A stretch of DNA of 64,000 nt from Deinococcus metalli (GCF_014201805.1 NZ_JACHFK010000018.1:1-64000), one strand, 5' to 3'; numbered from the stretch's first letter, positions 18,453-28,701 are shown. Notes: generated by a model from the letters alone, not told the origin. Program-made: numbers and translations.

Positions 18453-19552
18453 GCGGCGTCGTCCTCAGGCAGCCACAATTCCAGTTCCTTGCGCACCGCC
18501 TGCAGTGGCCACCCGAGGATCTCCGCCGCTCTGCTCTCGCCCAGCTGCTCGTTGACCAGTGCGGTGAATACCAGCAGTTCCAGCCGGGGGCGCGCCTGGG
18601 ATGCCGGGCACTTGGGTTCCGGGGGCTCTGCGAAGTTGTCGGGGTAGCGCTTGCGGAGCTGGCCAAGCTGCATCCCGAACTGGCGATCCGTGATCATGCC
18701 CAGATCCCTGGCCCGGTACAGGATGGTCTGCACGCTGGCGCCGTACCGGAGTTTGAGGTCGATCAGCAGCGGCTCGGGCAACCAGCGTCCGCGGTACCCC
18801 CGGAGGTCGGCGCGCAGCGCGGTGGCTGGCAAGAGCACAGCGCGTGCAAAGTGGTTGGCCACGTCCTCACGTGGATCCTTCTTGCCCTCCGGCGTGGTGG
18901 GTTCCCTGTATTCCCGGCGGTGGAAGATCAGGTGCGCCAGTTCGTGCATGACGGTGAACGCCTGGCGCTCATAGGGCAGCTGGTGCTCTTCCTGGTGGGT
19001 GTTCACGAAAATCAACCCACCCCAGTCCTCGGTGTAGGCCGAGAAGCCGAAGACACTGGCTGGCCAGCGGCCCCGGATGACCTTGAGGCCCCGCCGCTCC
19101 ACGAGCGCGATGGCGTCCCCGAGGGGCGCGTGCTCCACGCCCAGCCAGTCCCGGGTCTCCTCGGCGACGCGCTCGACCTGCTCGGGGTCGAAGCCGGTCA
19201 TGGGGCGGGATTCGGGCAGCAGGGGAAGCGTGCCGGTGACGCGCTCGACCAGGGCGTAGTCCTGGGCCTTGCGGATCATGAGCGCCTCGTCGAGGTCGCT
19301 CAGGGCGCTGCGCTTGTCGGCGCGGTACAGCAGGGTGGGCCGCTCGGCGCCGGGGGAGGTTTCAGGCTGTCGGAGCAGGAGGTCGAGGGGCACGCCGAGG
19401 GCGGCAGCGAGGGCGGTGAGCTGGGTCATCGTTGGATCGCGCTGGCCCTTTTCCCAGGCGGCGATGGTCTGACGGGTGACGCCGAGCCGCTCGCCGAGGG
19501 CGTCCTGGTTCAGGTTCGAGCGCTCACGGAGCTCCCTGATTCGGGTTGACAT
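18449..19552 (-). CDS. XRE-family regulator fused to an ImmA/IrrE-type metalloprotease
   Basis: A 367-residue protein: XRE HTH at residues 3-60 (LRERSNLNQDALGERLGVTRQTIAAWEKGQRDP) and a COG2856/ImmA-IrrE peptidase domain with the zinc motif HELAH at 203-207, followed by a C-terminal helical region. Relatives include ImmA and the Deinococcus radiation regulator IrrE/PprI, though this is a separate plasmid protein. The ATG at 19552 follows AAGGAG. The next gene is a PIN protein overlapping by 4 bp. A model is proteolytic release of repression after stress, freeing the PIN effector. Confidence 0.85.
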   Translation of the reverse strand: MSTRIRELRERSNLNQDALGERLGVTRQTIAAWEKGQRDPTMTQLTALAAALGVPLDLLLRQPETSPGAERPTLLYRADKRSALSDLDEALMIRKAQDYALVERVTGTLPLLPESRPMTGFDPEQVERVAEETRDWLGVEHAPLGDAIALVERRGLKVIRGRWPASVFGFSAYTEDWGGLIFVNTHQEEHQLPYERQAFTVMHELAHLIFHRREYREPTTPEGKKDPREDVANHFARAVLLPATALRADLRGYRGRWLPEPLLIDLKLRYGASVQTILYRARDLGMITDRQFGMQLGQLRKRYPDNFAEPPEPKCPASQARPRLELLVFTALVNEQLGESRAAEILGWPLQAVRKELELWLPEDDAA

Positions 19553-19642
19553 ATGTTCACTCCTTGACCATAGTATAGCCGCTTTACTGTTTACAATTGT
19601 CATATCAGGTGGTACCGTGAGGGACAGAAGGAGGTGACAAAT

Positions 19643-19762
19643 GTGAACCAGAAAATTGGACGGAACGCCGGCACTGGCCGCTTCACCACGGTGAAGATTG
19701 CGACCAGCAGGCCACAGACCCACGTGGTCGAGACCATCAAACGCCCTGTCAAGACGAAGTAG
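19643..19762 (+). CDS. Very small basic protein of 39 residues
   Basis: A GTG start preceded by an excellent ribosome site (AAGGAGGTGA, 4-5 nt spacing) opens a 39-codon frame ending at a TAG. The product is rich in Lys, Arg and Thr (GRFTTVKIATSRPQTHVVETIKRP) and has no recognised domain. It is divergent from the XRE-ImmA/PIN operon and followed 9 bp later by a small membrane protein gene, so the pair is probably one transcript. The strong ribosome site is the main support. Confidence 0.6.
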   Translation: MNQKIGRNAGTGRFTTVKIATSRPQTHVVETIKRPVKTK

Positions 19763-19771
19763 AGGTTCCCT

Positions 19772-19981
19772 ATGGGCTTTACCGCACGCCGTTGGATCTT
19801 CAACATCCTTTTCGCCCTGTGGTGTGTGAGCGTCGGCCTGGCGTGCTTCAAGCTCTTCCTGCCCTGGTCTGGGGTCGCCGTCACCACGGGCATCGTCTTT
19901 GCAGTCGCGGGCGCCATGATCGGGCTGTTCGACCGAGAGCCTGCGTCCCCTCCCTCAGCGGCGAAGCCGAAGGCCCCGTAG
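19772..19981 (+). CDS. Small two-helix membrane protein
   Basis: A 69-residue protein with two hydrophobic segments (about 8-30 and 33-52) and a hydrophilic Pro/Ala/Lys-rich tail. AGAGG stands upstream of the ATG. It is unrecognised. It follows the 39-codon gene by 9 bp and the pair is divergent from a protease/PIN operon; a small membrane peptide here may be a toxin, an immunity factor or neither. Confidence 0.55.
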   Translation: MGFTARRWIFNILFALWCVSVGLACFKLFLPWSGVAVTTGIVFAVAGAMIGLFDREPASPPSAAKPKAP

Positions 19982-20264
19982 CACCCGTCACCCCACCTCC
20001 GTTGTGTACCGCCGAAAGACTCCGTCATAACCGCTCAACAGGGGGTGCGCTCTGGACGCCTGCGTCGAGGTCGGGGAATACGGCAGGTCACCAGCGCGCA
20101 CCGCTGGACACACCGGCAAGCCGGTCACCCCGATCTGCCCATCCCGCACGGTGAGCTGACCCTCCTCAGGGACACGGCACGGGCGCCCTCAGCCTGCCCA
20201 GAATCTGCGTGCCAGCGCGACATGTGCGCCCTGACCGGGGCGCGTGGTGCGCCATACTGCCGGA

Positions 20265-20512
20265 GTGAACCCCGCCGAATTCGCCGCCAAGTGGCGGGAG
20301 CTGGCCCCGAAAGTGACGGAACGGGCCGCCTACCAGGAGCACTTCCGTGACCTGTGTGCCCTGGTCGGTCAGCCCACGCCCAGCAGCGACACCACCGGGC
20401 AGGACTACGCCTTTGAGAAGCACGTGCAGAAGGTCGGCACGGACGACAGCGGCTTCGCGGACGTGTTCAAGCGCGGCCACTTCGCCATGGAGTACAAGCG
20501 CAAGGGCGCAAG
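20265..20512 (+). pseudogene. N-terminal fragment of an MmeI-like (type IIL) DNA methyltransferase
   Basis: The frame from the GTG at 20265 reads VNPAEFAAKWREL...YQEHFRDLCALVGQPTP...YAFEKHVQKVG...GFADVFKRGHFAMEYKRKG, which is the standard N-terminus of MmeI-type restriction-methylation enzymes (normally about 900 or more residues; this end includes the nuclease-like EYK element). After about 83 residues the similarity stops abruptly at 20498-20513, where GCGCAAGG is repeated in tandem. The reading frame continues for a short unrelated tail. The rest of the gene is missing. Confidence 0.8.
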
Positions 20513-20755
20513 GACGGCAAGCCGCTGCTGGTGGCGGGGCTGTGGAACCGCACGGTGACGCCGGACGGACTACTGGAGAGCTGCACGATCATCACGCGTC
20601 CACCCACGCCGGATCTGGTGGACGTGCACGACCGCATGCCAGCGCTGTTGCTGAGCAAGGACATCGTGGCCTGGCTGGACGCCCCGCCGGCCCAGGCCCG
20701 CACCGCCGCCCTGACCAGCTGGCAGCCGCGGATCCTGACCGTCACGCCCGCCTGA
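20513..20755 (+). pseudogene. C-terminal fragment of an SRAP (YedK/HMCES) protein
   Basis: Immediately after the junction another frame gives KDGKPLLVAGLWNR...GLLESCTIITRPPTPDLVDVHDRMPALLLSKDIVAWLDAP, the C-terminal half of an SOS-response-associated peptidase, which normally shields abasic sites in single-stranded DNA through an N-terminal Cys2. The active-site glutamate (LLESC) and histidine (VHDRMP) are present but the N-terminus with Cys2 is lost, so it should be inactive. Its TGA overlaps the ATG of the next gene (TGATG). Confidence 0.8.
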
Positions 20756-21183
20756 TGGGCCGTGACCGGATTCGGCGGGGCAGCCCGGAGGCGGCGCAGC
20801 TTGAGGCCGTGCAGCGGGTACGCGCCCTGGAGCTTCACAACGCGCGAGTGCAGCGCACCATCCTGGAACACGAACTCCTGATGGCCCTGGCAGCGGGCGG
20901 GGTGGCCGCACATGCGCTGTGGCAGGCCCGACGCAGGGAATTGGTGGCCCTGGGCCTGATGGCGGCCGACGTGGTGATCACACCCAGCGCGTGGACGCCG
21001 CAGCCGCCCCCAGCGCCCTATCAGGAACCCCTGCCGCCTACGCCCACGGCCGTCGAGGCCGCGCGGGTGGCCGCTGAGCTGCTGGCCGAACGTCCAGCCA
21101 TGACCCGTGAGGATCACGTCGCCCTGGGGGTCTACATCGCCCGCCTGCGCGCGCTGCACCAGGAGCTGGGGTGGGAGGAGTAG
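20755..21183 (+). CDS. Unrecognised 142-residue protein coupled to the SRAP remnant
   Basis: The ATG overlaps the stop of the SRAP fragment. The protein is helical and Ala/Arg/Leu-rich, with a proline-rich linker (PQPPPAPYQEPLPPTPT) near the middle separating an N-terminal helical part (residues 1-75) from a C-terminal helical part. No motif was recognised. The overlap suggests it was originally translated after an intact SRAP gene and may be a conserved neighbour of it; it could still be expressed. Confidence 0.5.
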   Translation: MGRDRIRRGSPEAAQLEAVQRVRALELHNARVQRTILEHELLMALAAGGVAAHALWQARRRELVALGLMAADVVITPSAWTPQPPPAPYQEPLPPTPTAVEAARVAAELLAERPAMTREDHVALGVYIARLRALHQELGWEE

Positions 21184-21474
21184 CGTTCCTGACAGGGCAG
21201 GTGCACACTGCGGGAACCCGCTTCCGAGCCCTTGCCACGCGTGGTGGGCCATGCAGGGAAGCAGCGCCGCGGAGAAGCCGGGCACGCGGTCATGGGCAGG
21301 GCGGCCCCCAGCAGGCCGAGTAGACTGCCGCGCCGCCCCCCGCACCACCTCAACCCCATGCGTCTCGTGCTGCGCCACCTCCTGGCGGCCTGAGCTCCCC
21401 CACCACCCGGTAAGCTCGTAGGACACCACCCAGCGACGTGCCCGCGCAGGAGCTTCCCAGGGCACAGGAGATGA

Positions 21475-22458
<984 letters not shown>

Positions 22459-22529
22459 GGCGGGCGCTGAGGGTTCAGCGGCTGAAGCCACCTCCCACAG
22501 CATCCCAGTCCCGCAAGCCGCCCAAAGGC

Positions 22530-23064
22530 GTGGTGGACACGGACGCGTCCATGCAGCCGTATACCAGCGTGGCCATGATCGCGGCCGTCATGCCGGGTCG
22601 CACTCTGGTGCAGGCGGTCACTGTGCGTGACCAACCGCAAGCGGAACTCCTGGCCGTTGAACTCGCGGTACTGCATGCGCCCGTCCACGAGCCCCTGCGC
22701 CTATGCGTGGATTGCCGCAATCCCTTCCTCACACAGTCCGGCGGGGAGCCGGGTTCCTGCGTGCTGCGCCACATGACGCTGGCCGCCCTGGGGCTGGGCC
22801 GCACGCCCGCTCCCCGAGCGCCACATCGCCTTCGTGCGCGCCCTGGCGTTGCTCGCGGGACACCCCGAGTCCAGCCTGCGCCGGCAGGGTGTTGGGCCCG
22901 CGGTGCTGGCTGGACTCGGGGATCGGCTGCTGGCGAGCGTCGACCCCGATGGTCTCGAGACCCGGCTCACGCTGGGGCGGCCATGGCGAGTCGGCTGCCC
23001 ACAGCCTCCTGAATACCGCGCGTGGCGCCGCCGGCAGGGACTGTGGTCTGGCTGGCCCGCATGA
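22530..23064 (+). pseudogene. RNase H-like protein interrupted by a frameshift
   Basis: From the GTG at 22530 the frame reads VDTDASMQPYTSVAMIAAV...AELLAVELAVLHAP...LRLCVDCRNPFL, placing Asp, Glu and Asp as in the RNase H fold. Near 22800 similarity moves to another frame (RPLPERHIAFVRALALLAGHPESSL...YRAWRRRQGLWSGWPA) that ends at a TGA at 23062-23064. Joining the frames gives about 178 residues. No downstream H/D motif of classical RNase HI is evident, so the assignment is tentative. A single-base error in the G/C-run near 22790-22810 could explain the break. Confidence 0.45.
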
Positions 23065-23143
23065 CCGGGTGATTCGGGGGAGGTCTGAAGAAATGAGCCG
23101 CGCGCCGGCCCAGCTGCCGGCGCGCGGAGTGAACCCGTCGAGC

Positions 23144-23989
23144 TCAGAAGGTCTGGTACCACGGCCGCCGCGCCGAGACCTGCGCACAGCGGGCCTCAAC
23201 GTACTGACCCACCCGGCACAGCCGATCCCCCGGCAGCGTACGGAGATCCGCCGTCACCAGGTCGCCGGCCGCGGGATTGTCGTTTGCCCCCACGAGCGCG
23301 AGCCGGCCCAGATCCGCGTCCGTGAGCTGCTCCTGGTACCGGACGAGGTGATCCACCTGTTCCAGCCAGTACAGCTGGACGTCCGCATGGCTGCACGCGG
23401 CCACGAGGTCCGGATCATGGGCATCAAGCTGGCCACCGGCCAACCAGGCGCTCAGCACCGGGGCCAGCTGCACCTGGGCGCTGTGGGGCTTTCCCAGGTC
23501 GTTCATGAGCGTCCGCAGGCCGTAGGGCACGTCGGGGATACGGTGCCGCAGCATGGTGCCGTGCTGGTGATCCACGAGCGTGGGGATACGCGCGTGTGCC
23601 AGCGCCGCGAGCAGCCGGTCGGTGGTCGCCGTCGCCTCGGCCAGCACGGCCGCCCGGCTCGGCCGGCCGCGGGAACGGTTCACCCGCGTTCTGCCGGTGG
23701 TCTGTCGCACGATCACCACCACCGGCCCCTGCGAGCCGTCGAGCACGGTACCGGTGTCCACGGCAGTCCACCTGTGTGTGGGCCGCCGGCGTTCCCACAT
23801 CGGGTGGTGTGCCGAGCTGAGATAGACCGAGCCCGATTCACCACGGAGACTGATGGTGGGGCCGGTCAGCCAAAACCCGTGTGCATCCAGGGCGGTGAAT
23901 AGGGCCACCTCGGAGCCGGTGGTGGCCAGGGCCGCGGGTGAAGCCGACAGGGGAGCCATGTGGTTCGGCGGGGTGGGAAGGATCGTCAT
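23144..23989 (-). CDS. Unrecognised 281-residue protein
   Basis: Not recognised. The ATG at 23989 has GAGGT 7 nt upstream. Visible segments are ALFTALDAHGFWLTGPTISLRGESGSVYLSS (beta-rich), GPVVVIVRQTTGRTRVNRSRGRPSR (basic), a central helical region with HGTMLRHRIPDVPYGLRTLMNDLG, and a C-terminal helix ending CRVGQYVEARC. No signal peptide or membrane segment is seen. It precedes another unknown gene on the same strand (103-bp gap) and probably belongs to the plasmid-specific gene set. Confidence 0.6.
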   Translation of the reverse strand: MTILPTPPNHMAPLSASPAALATTGSEVALFTALDAHGFWLTGPTISLRGESGSVYLSSAHHPMWERRRPTHRWTAVDTGTVLDGSQGPVVVIVRQTTGRTRVNRSRGRPSRAAVLAEATATTDRLLAALAHARIPTLVDHQHGTMLRHRIPDVPYGLRTLMNDLGKPHSAQVQLAPVLSAWLAGGQLDAHDPDLVAACSHADVQLYWLEQVDHLVRYQEQLTDADLGRLALVGANDNPAAGDLVTADLRTLPGDRLCRVGQYVEARCAQVSARRPWYQTF

Positions 23990-24092
23990 GGATACCTCGT
24001 GGGCGGCGAGTGGGCCTGAGTGTGGTGTGGTGAGGCGGCGGACTCGACGATGAGTGGGCGTGGTCAGGACGTCCTGACCACGCCCGGGGCGG

Positions 24093-24989
24093 TCAGGGCC
24101 GGCCGAACCCACCGGTCGGCGCCAGCACCAGATCGTGTTCCTGCTGCCGCAGGGCCGCCAGCTGAGTGGTGAGGCGATTGCGGTGGTTGAGCTGCTGACG
24201 CACGTTCCAGGCCTGGCGGCTGAGGGTCTCCGTGATCACCGTCGGGTGCACGCAGGTCGTCACCCCAGAATCGGCAACCCGCACCTCGAGGCCCGGGAAC
24301 ATCAGCTCCGCGACCGCCTGGAACTGCTCGTAAAAGTCGTCGCGATCCTCCACCCGGTGGGTACCGACGTCCTTGGTGGGGAGCACGCAGGTCTGCCCGG
24401 TGTAGGTGCGCTCGGTTGGCCACTGACCGGCGCGCACGGCGGCCACGAACCGTTGCACCCCGTCGCCGCCGCAGTAGTGCTGGAACCCGCCCCACTCGAA
24501 GGTGCCCTCCGGCCCGAGGAGCTCATTGATGGCCGCGTGCGCCTCCACGTCGGTCATGCGGGCGAGCCGCCACGCCAGGCCGGAGAACAGCTCGGGCGCC
24601 GTCCAGGGCTGGATGTGCTTGGCCGGGTCGAGTTCGGTGACCAGCAGCGCCTGTTCCACCTGCAGGCTGGTCACCTGGGCGAACCGCGCGAGCTCGCCCG
24701 TGCTCCACCGGCTGAGCAGCTGCAGTGCCTTGATCTGGGGCCCGTGCGTCGTCAGCACGCCCTCCAGGGCGGCGTCGGTCATGAAATCGCCCAGGTTGTG
24801 CGTCACGAGCAGCGTCGCGGTAGGGTCGGCCTCGTCGTCCCCGGACAGCACCTGGACGCCGTGCATGTCGATGATGAGCTGGCGATACAGCGCATACGGA
24901 GTCATGGCGCGGCGCAGGTGCCGGGTCAGCGTCAGGGCGGCCGGCAGGGCGGTCGGGAGGTGGAGGGGGCTGGGCAGCGAGGGTCGCAT
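24093..24989 (-). CDS. Unrecognised 298-residue protein
   Basis: Not recognised. The protein is acidic and soluble, with a helical N-terminal half (LYRQLIIDMHGVQVLSGDDEADPTATLLVTHNLGDF, then a long helical region with LFSGLAWRLARMTDVEAHAAINELLG) and a C-terminal part carrying several Cys/His (FQHYCGGDG, GQTCVLPTK, GVTTCVHPTVITETLSRQAW) that might bind metal. The last 60 residues are coiled-coil-like (RQQLNHRNRLTTQLAALRQQEHD). A longer start at 25022 exists but lies in a poly-G tract; the ATG at 24989 is preferred. Confidence 0.6.
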   Translation of the reverse strand: MRPSLPSPLHLPTALPAALTLTRHLRRAMTPYALYRQLIIDMHGVQVLSGDDEADPTATLLVTHNLGDFMTDAALEGVLTTHGPQIKALQLLSRWSTGELARFAQVTSLQVEQALLVTELDPAKHIQPWTAPELFSGLAWRLARMTDVEAHAAINELLGPEGTFEWGGFQHYCGGDGVQRFVAAVRAGQWPTERTYTGQTCVLPTKDVGTHRVEDRDDFYEQFQAVAELMFPGLEVRVADSGVTTCVHPTVITETLSRQAWNVRQQLNHRNRLTTQLAALRQQEHDLVLAPTGGFGRP

Positions 24990-25244
24990 CCCCATAGCCT
25001 GGCAGGGGGGGGGGTCGATCAAACCGGCCGTCGACCTGGAACCTCAGTCGGCCTCGGGTGGCCAGTGCTGGGCGGGCCACGTCAGCTGGCCGCGTTCATC
25101 CCGCTGGGGGAGACCGTTGGCTTCGCGCACGAGTCGATGGCAGTCAGCGTGGCGAGATCCGTGAGGGCATGACCGCAACTGTGATGTGTCCCGCGGCGCG
25201 GATCCGTCGACGTCAGCGAAGGGGTGGGTGCCAGGATCTGGGGC

Positions 25245-25853
25245 ATGACGGTGACCTCCCTTGATCTCATTCGTGTTCGGCTCGTGGCGCAGATGGCGCA
25301 GGGCCTGTGCCCCGTGCCGGGTCTGCTGCACGCCCTGGACAACCTCGAGCCCCTGCCGACCATGCTGCCGGCCCGCCCCCTCGACCGCGCGGCGTGGCTG
25401 CGCACCATCGTCGTGCCCGCGCTGGCCGAGCGGCTGCGCGAGGGAGAGACTCCGGCGGCCGTCGCGACCGACTATGCGGCGTGCGTTGCCGGTGACGTGG
25501 CCACCATGCTCTGTCTGGAGAACCCGCTGATCAGCCGCGGCTACATCGCCGTGGTCTATCCCGAGATGCGGGAGGTGCTGAGCTGGAACGACGACGCGCT
25601 GTGCGCGGTGGTGGCCGTCCAGGAGCGCGCGCTCGCCACCGCGATCCACTACCACGCAGGGATTTACCTTGACCACCCCACCCTGGTGAGGTCGCTGATC
25701 TGGGAGCTGAGGAGCGTCGTGCGGTGCCTCGCACCCCTCGTGCGGCAACCGGCGCGGGTGCGCCCCGTGCTGATCGCGGACGTGGTGCTGACGCCGGTGA
25801 TCCACGCGCTCGAGGTGCTCGTGCAGGATCTGGCGACGCTGAAACGCCCCTGA
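25245..25853 (+). CDS. Unrecognised 202-residue helical protein
   Basis: Not recognised. ATG at 25245 (an in-frame GTG at 25224 is possible). The product is almost entirely helical, with hydrophobic helices such as YAACVAGDVATMLCLENPLI and ALCAVVAVQERALATAIHYHAGIY. It lacks signal and catalytic motifs. It is divergent from the two unknown genes to the left and precedes the helicase gene by about 700 bp of mostly non-coding DNA. Confidence 0.55.
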   Translation: MTVTSLDLIRVRLVAQMAQGLCPVPGLLHALDNLEPLPTMLPARPLDRAAWLRTIVVPALAERLREGETPAAVATDYAACVAGDVATMLCLENPLISRGYIAVVYPEMREVLSWNDDALCAVVAVQERALATAIHYHAGIYLDHPTLVRSLIWELRSVVRCLAPLVRQPARVRPVLIADVVLTPVIHALEVLVQDLATLKRP

Positions 25854-26562
25854 GATCGCGAGCGCAGCGCCGCGCTGCGGCTCGCTCGCTGCACCAGGTC
25901 ACGTCTTCGGAGCCGACTCGGATCAGTGACAGCCTGCGAGGACAACGCGCGTGATCGCGCAGGGGGGCGCGCCCGATGGCCAGCATGCAACGTCGGGCGT
26001 GCCCCTGTGGTGGTTACGGAAGTGTGCTGGATCCGTTCAATCACGTGGGGACGCCAGAGGTGGGTGCGGTGGGCGCCGTCCGATCGAGGGGCAGTGAGGC
26101 CTCCAGGGGTACGGGGCGGGCTGGGCGCGCTCGAGGAATCCCGGGGACTGGGCACGCCGTGGCGTCGTGGCCAAACCGGCGCGGAATCGGGCCGTTCAGT
26201 GCCCGGTGGACTGGCCTGACGGGGCTCAGATGCCCACAGGCGGGCGGTCACGGGCGTCGTGCTCGCAGGGCTCAGGGCGACTGGACAGTGCCGGCCAGCC
26301 GTTCACGGTGGCGTACTCGGTCAGTCGATCGGCAGCATGTTCGAAGTTGAGCGCTGCGTGCTCCCACAGGCCTGGCCCTGGGTCACACAACCTGTACATC
26401 GTTCCAGCTCGAACGTCACACCTGCACCCGACTCGAACGTCACGCTCAGTGCACGTGCTATCCACATAGATGCACTCCGGAGAATTCTGGAATAGCGAAA
26501 ATCCACTGTGCCACACGGCCTCTGTCGATGTCGCGCTCGTCTCTGTTGTAGAGTGCCCGGCA
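25854..26562. other. Long gap before the helicase gene, with a direct repeat
   Basis: About 700 bases without a supported gene. CTCGAACGTCAC occurs at 26408-26419 and again at 26432-26443 (24 bp apart), and the region from about 26330 to 26560 is less GC-rich than its surroundings. TAGAGT at 26549-26554, 8 nt before a GTG, is a candidate -10 element for the helicase gene. The repeats may be operators for it. Confidence 0.4.
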
Positions 26563-28701
26563 GTGTCCGGAATCCAGAAGCAGGTGACGCAGGTGGTGAT
26601 GGAGGCGATGGCAGCCGGGCCGGGGGTGACGGTGATCCGTGCGGCCCCCGGCAGCGGCAAGACTGCGGGCGCCGTGCGGGCCATCGTGGAGCGGCTTCAG
26701 GATCCGCCGGCGCGCATCGTGTGGGCGGTGCGGGAGACGGTCGCCATAAGGAAAGGGCCAACTGAGAAACGAAAAAGGCCGGCTGGGCAATCGCTCGCGA
26801 GCCAGACGGTCGCCGCCCTGAATCAGGCGGCGGGGCATGAGTGTGCGCAGATCATCCTGGGCCAACAGCACCTGTCCGAAAAGGCGTACCTCGCGCAGTT
26901 CCGGTGGCCGCTCCCCGTGGCGGTCGTCTCACACGCCCACTTGCCGCTGATCCTGCAGTCGGGGCTTGAGGGATCGATCACCCAGCTGCGCGCCGCCCAA
27001 GCGATCATCGTTGATGAAGACCCACTCGGGGCGCTCACGCTTCACGGTGGCCTGCAGCCGGGCGGGCTGCGCTCCCTGCCGCTCAGGCGAGTGGTCGGCA
27101 TCCTGGACGCGGTCACAGCGACCGCGGCGGATCGCGCCGCGGTCGCCAGGCTCGCCCGGATAGAGTTCGGCTGGTCGGCGGCGGACGTCTCCCTCGCGCA
27201 CCAGGTGCAGGAATTCGGGGTGTTCCCGCCAGGTCAGTCCCCCACTGAGTCGGGATTGCGTGGCGCCGGGTTCTGGCAAGCGGCGGCGCCGGCGCTGGCC
27301 CTGCTCAAGACGTCCTGCGCCGCGCGGAATCAGCTGGAGGACGCCCTCGCGGTCCACCTGCGGCCTGGTTCTGCGAACGACCCACTCGGTGCCGGCGCGC
27401 GTCAGGCCGTCGCCGACTTCGTGGTGCGAGAGCTGCTGGCCGACCTTGTCGCCTGGGAAGCCGGAACGGTGACGACGCGCTACGGGCTGGTGTGGAAGGG
27501 CGGCGCTGCAGCGACCTACGGCAAGAGCCTGGCGTGGGATCTGCTGCAGCGCGTGCATGTCGACCGGCCCGTCATTGTCCTAGATGCCTATGCCGATGAG
27601 GCCCAGTACCGGGCGGTTTTTGGTGACATGGTACAGATCGTCGACGTCGGGCACCGACCGCCCCTGCACGTGGAGCTCGCCCCCGGCCTGGCGCTGGAGC
27701 CGGCCCGCCTGGAGTCCCGCAAGGCGCGGCTGGTGGCCCAGGAGGTGCAGGCCCATGCCGCGCGCAGCCCACAGGGTCAACTCCTGCTGGTCCCCAAGGA
27801 CGTTGTGCCGTCGGTGAAGGGTCTGCTCGCTGAGGCAGCCACGCTGGCCGGTGCGCCGGCCGCTGACGTGGCCGTCACCCACTGGTACAGCGGCCGCGGC
27901 GTCAATCATTTTCACGGCCGCGACGTGCGGGCCCTGACCCTGCCGCATCTGCCGCTCAGCCACGAGGTCTGCACGCTGAGCGCGCTTTACCCGCTGGCCG
28001 CGCAGGCACCGGAGCGCCGGGCCCTGCACAGGCACCATGAGCGTGCCGAACTGCTGCAGCTGCTTCATCGGGGCCGGCAGGGCCAGCATCCCCCTGGGGC
28101 CGCGCCGCGCGCGATCTTGCACGGCCTACCGTGCGCCCTGTGCCCGCGTGCGGCCCGGACGGCGTGCCGCGTGCAGGCGGAGGTTCACCCGCAGCCCTGT
28201 ACCCAGTGGGACGGCGGAATCACCGTCAGCCCGTATCACGCGGCGGTGCCGGTCAAGGCGCTGAGCCGCAACCCCACCGCACGCGCCACCCTGGCGGCTG
28301 TGGCCCGAGATCTCCACCTGCTGTGCGGGGGCGTGCCGTTGCTGGCGTTGCAGGCGATCGGACTGGTGCCGTCGCAGGCTGGGCTGGATCCAGCCCAGCT
28401 TTACCGCGCGACCCAGATTCTGCTGCGCCACGCCACGCGGAAAGACTTACAAACCCTCGCGGCGTGGCGCGCCCGTTGGCTGGCGCAGAGCGGCCCCCAT
28501 GAGCGGCGCCGGCTGCAGGTGTGGCCTGGAACGTCGCAGCTCAGGGACAACTCACACCGGCTGGTCGAGGAGGTGCTGTGTGCTGCGCCCTGGGCGTGGC
28601 AGCGCTGGCGGATCGCCCGGCCGCCGCGCCGGTCGCCCCACGTGGTCTGGGCCGTGGACGAGACACAAGCGGATCGTGCGCTGACGGTGGTGGCGCCCTG
28701 A
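26563..28701 (+). CDS. SF2-type helicase/ATPase of the plasmid accessory block
   Basis: A protein of about 712 residues. Motif I is APGSGKT at residues 28-34, motif II is IIVDEDP near 150, a second RecA-like domain begins near PVIVLDAYADEAQY, and a segment WYSGRGVNHFHGRDVRALTLPHLP followed by LLQLLHRGRQGQ resembles motifs V-VI of helicases that track nucleic acid. The region between motifs is long and not recognised. The GTG at 26563 follows TAGAGT by 8 nt; an ATG at 26470 in the same frame would add 31 residues. It lies upstream of the TnpB-PrimPol operon on the same strand, suggesting a replication or maintenance module. Confidence 0.65.
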   Translation: MSGIQKQVTQVVMEAMAAGPGVTVIRAAPGSGKTAGAVRAIVERLQDPPARIVWAVRETVAIRKGPTEKRKRPAGQSLASQTVAALNQAAGHECAQIILGQQHLSEKAYLAQFRWPLPVAVVSHAHLPLILQSGLEGSITQLRAAQAIIVDEDPLGALTLHGGLQPGGLRSLPLRRVVGILDAVTATAADRAAVARLARIEFGWSAADVSLAHQVQEFGVFPPGQSPTESGLRGAGFWQAAAPALALLKTSCAARNQLEDALAVHLRPGSANDPLGAGARQAVADFVVRELLADLVAWEAGTVTTRYGLVWKGGAAATYGKSLAWDLLQRVHVDRPVIVLDAYADEAQYRAVFGDMVQIVDVGHRPPLHVELAPGLALEPARLESRKARLVAQEVQAHAARSPQGQLLLVPKDVVPSVKGLLAEAATLAGAPAADVAVTHWYSGRGVNHFHGRDVRALTLPHLPLSHEVCTLSALYPLAAQAPERRALHRHHERAELLQLLHRGRQGQHPPGAAPRAILHGLPCALCPRAARTACRVQAEVHPQPCTQWDGGITVSPYHAAVPVKALSRNPTARATLAAVARDLHLLCGGVPLLALQAIGLVPSQAGLDPAQLYRATQILLRHATRKDLQTLAAWRARWLAQSGPHERRRLQVWPGTSQLRDNSHRLVEEVLCAAPWAWQRWRIARPPRRSPHVVWAVDETQADRALTVVAP

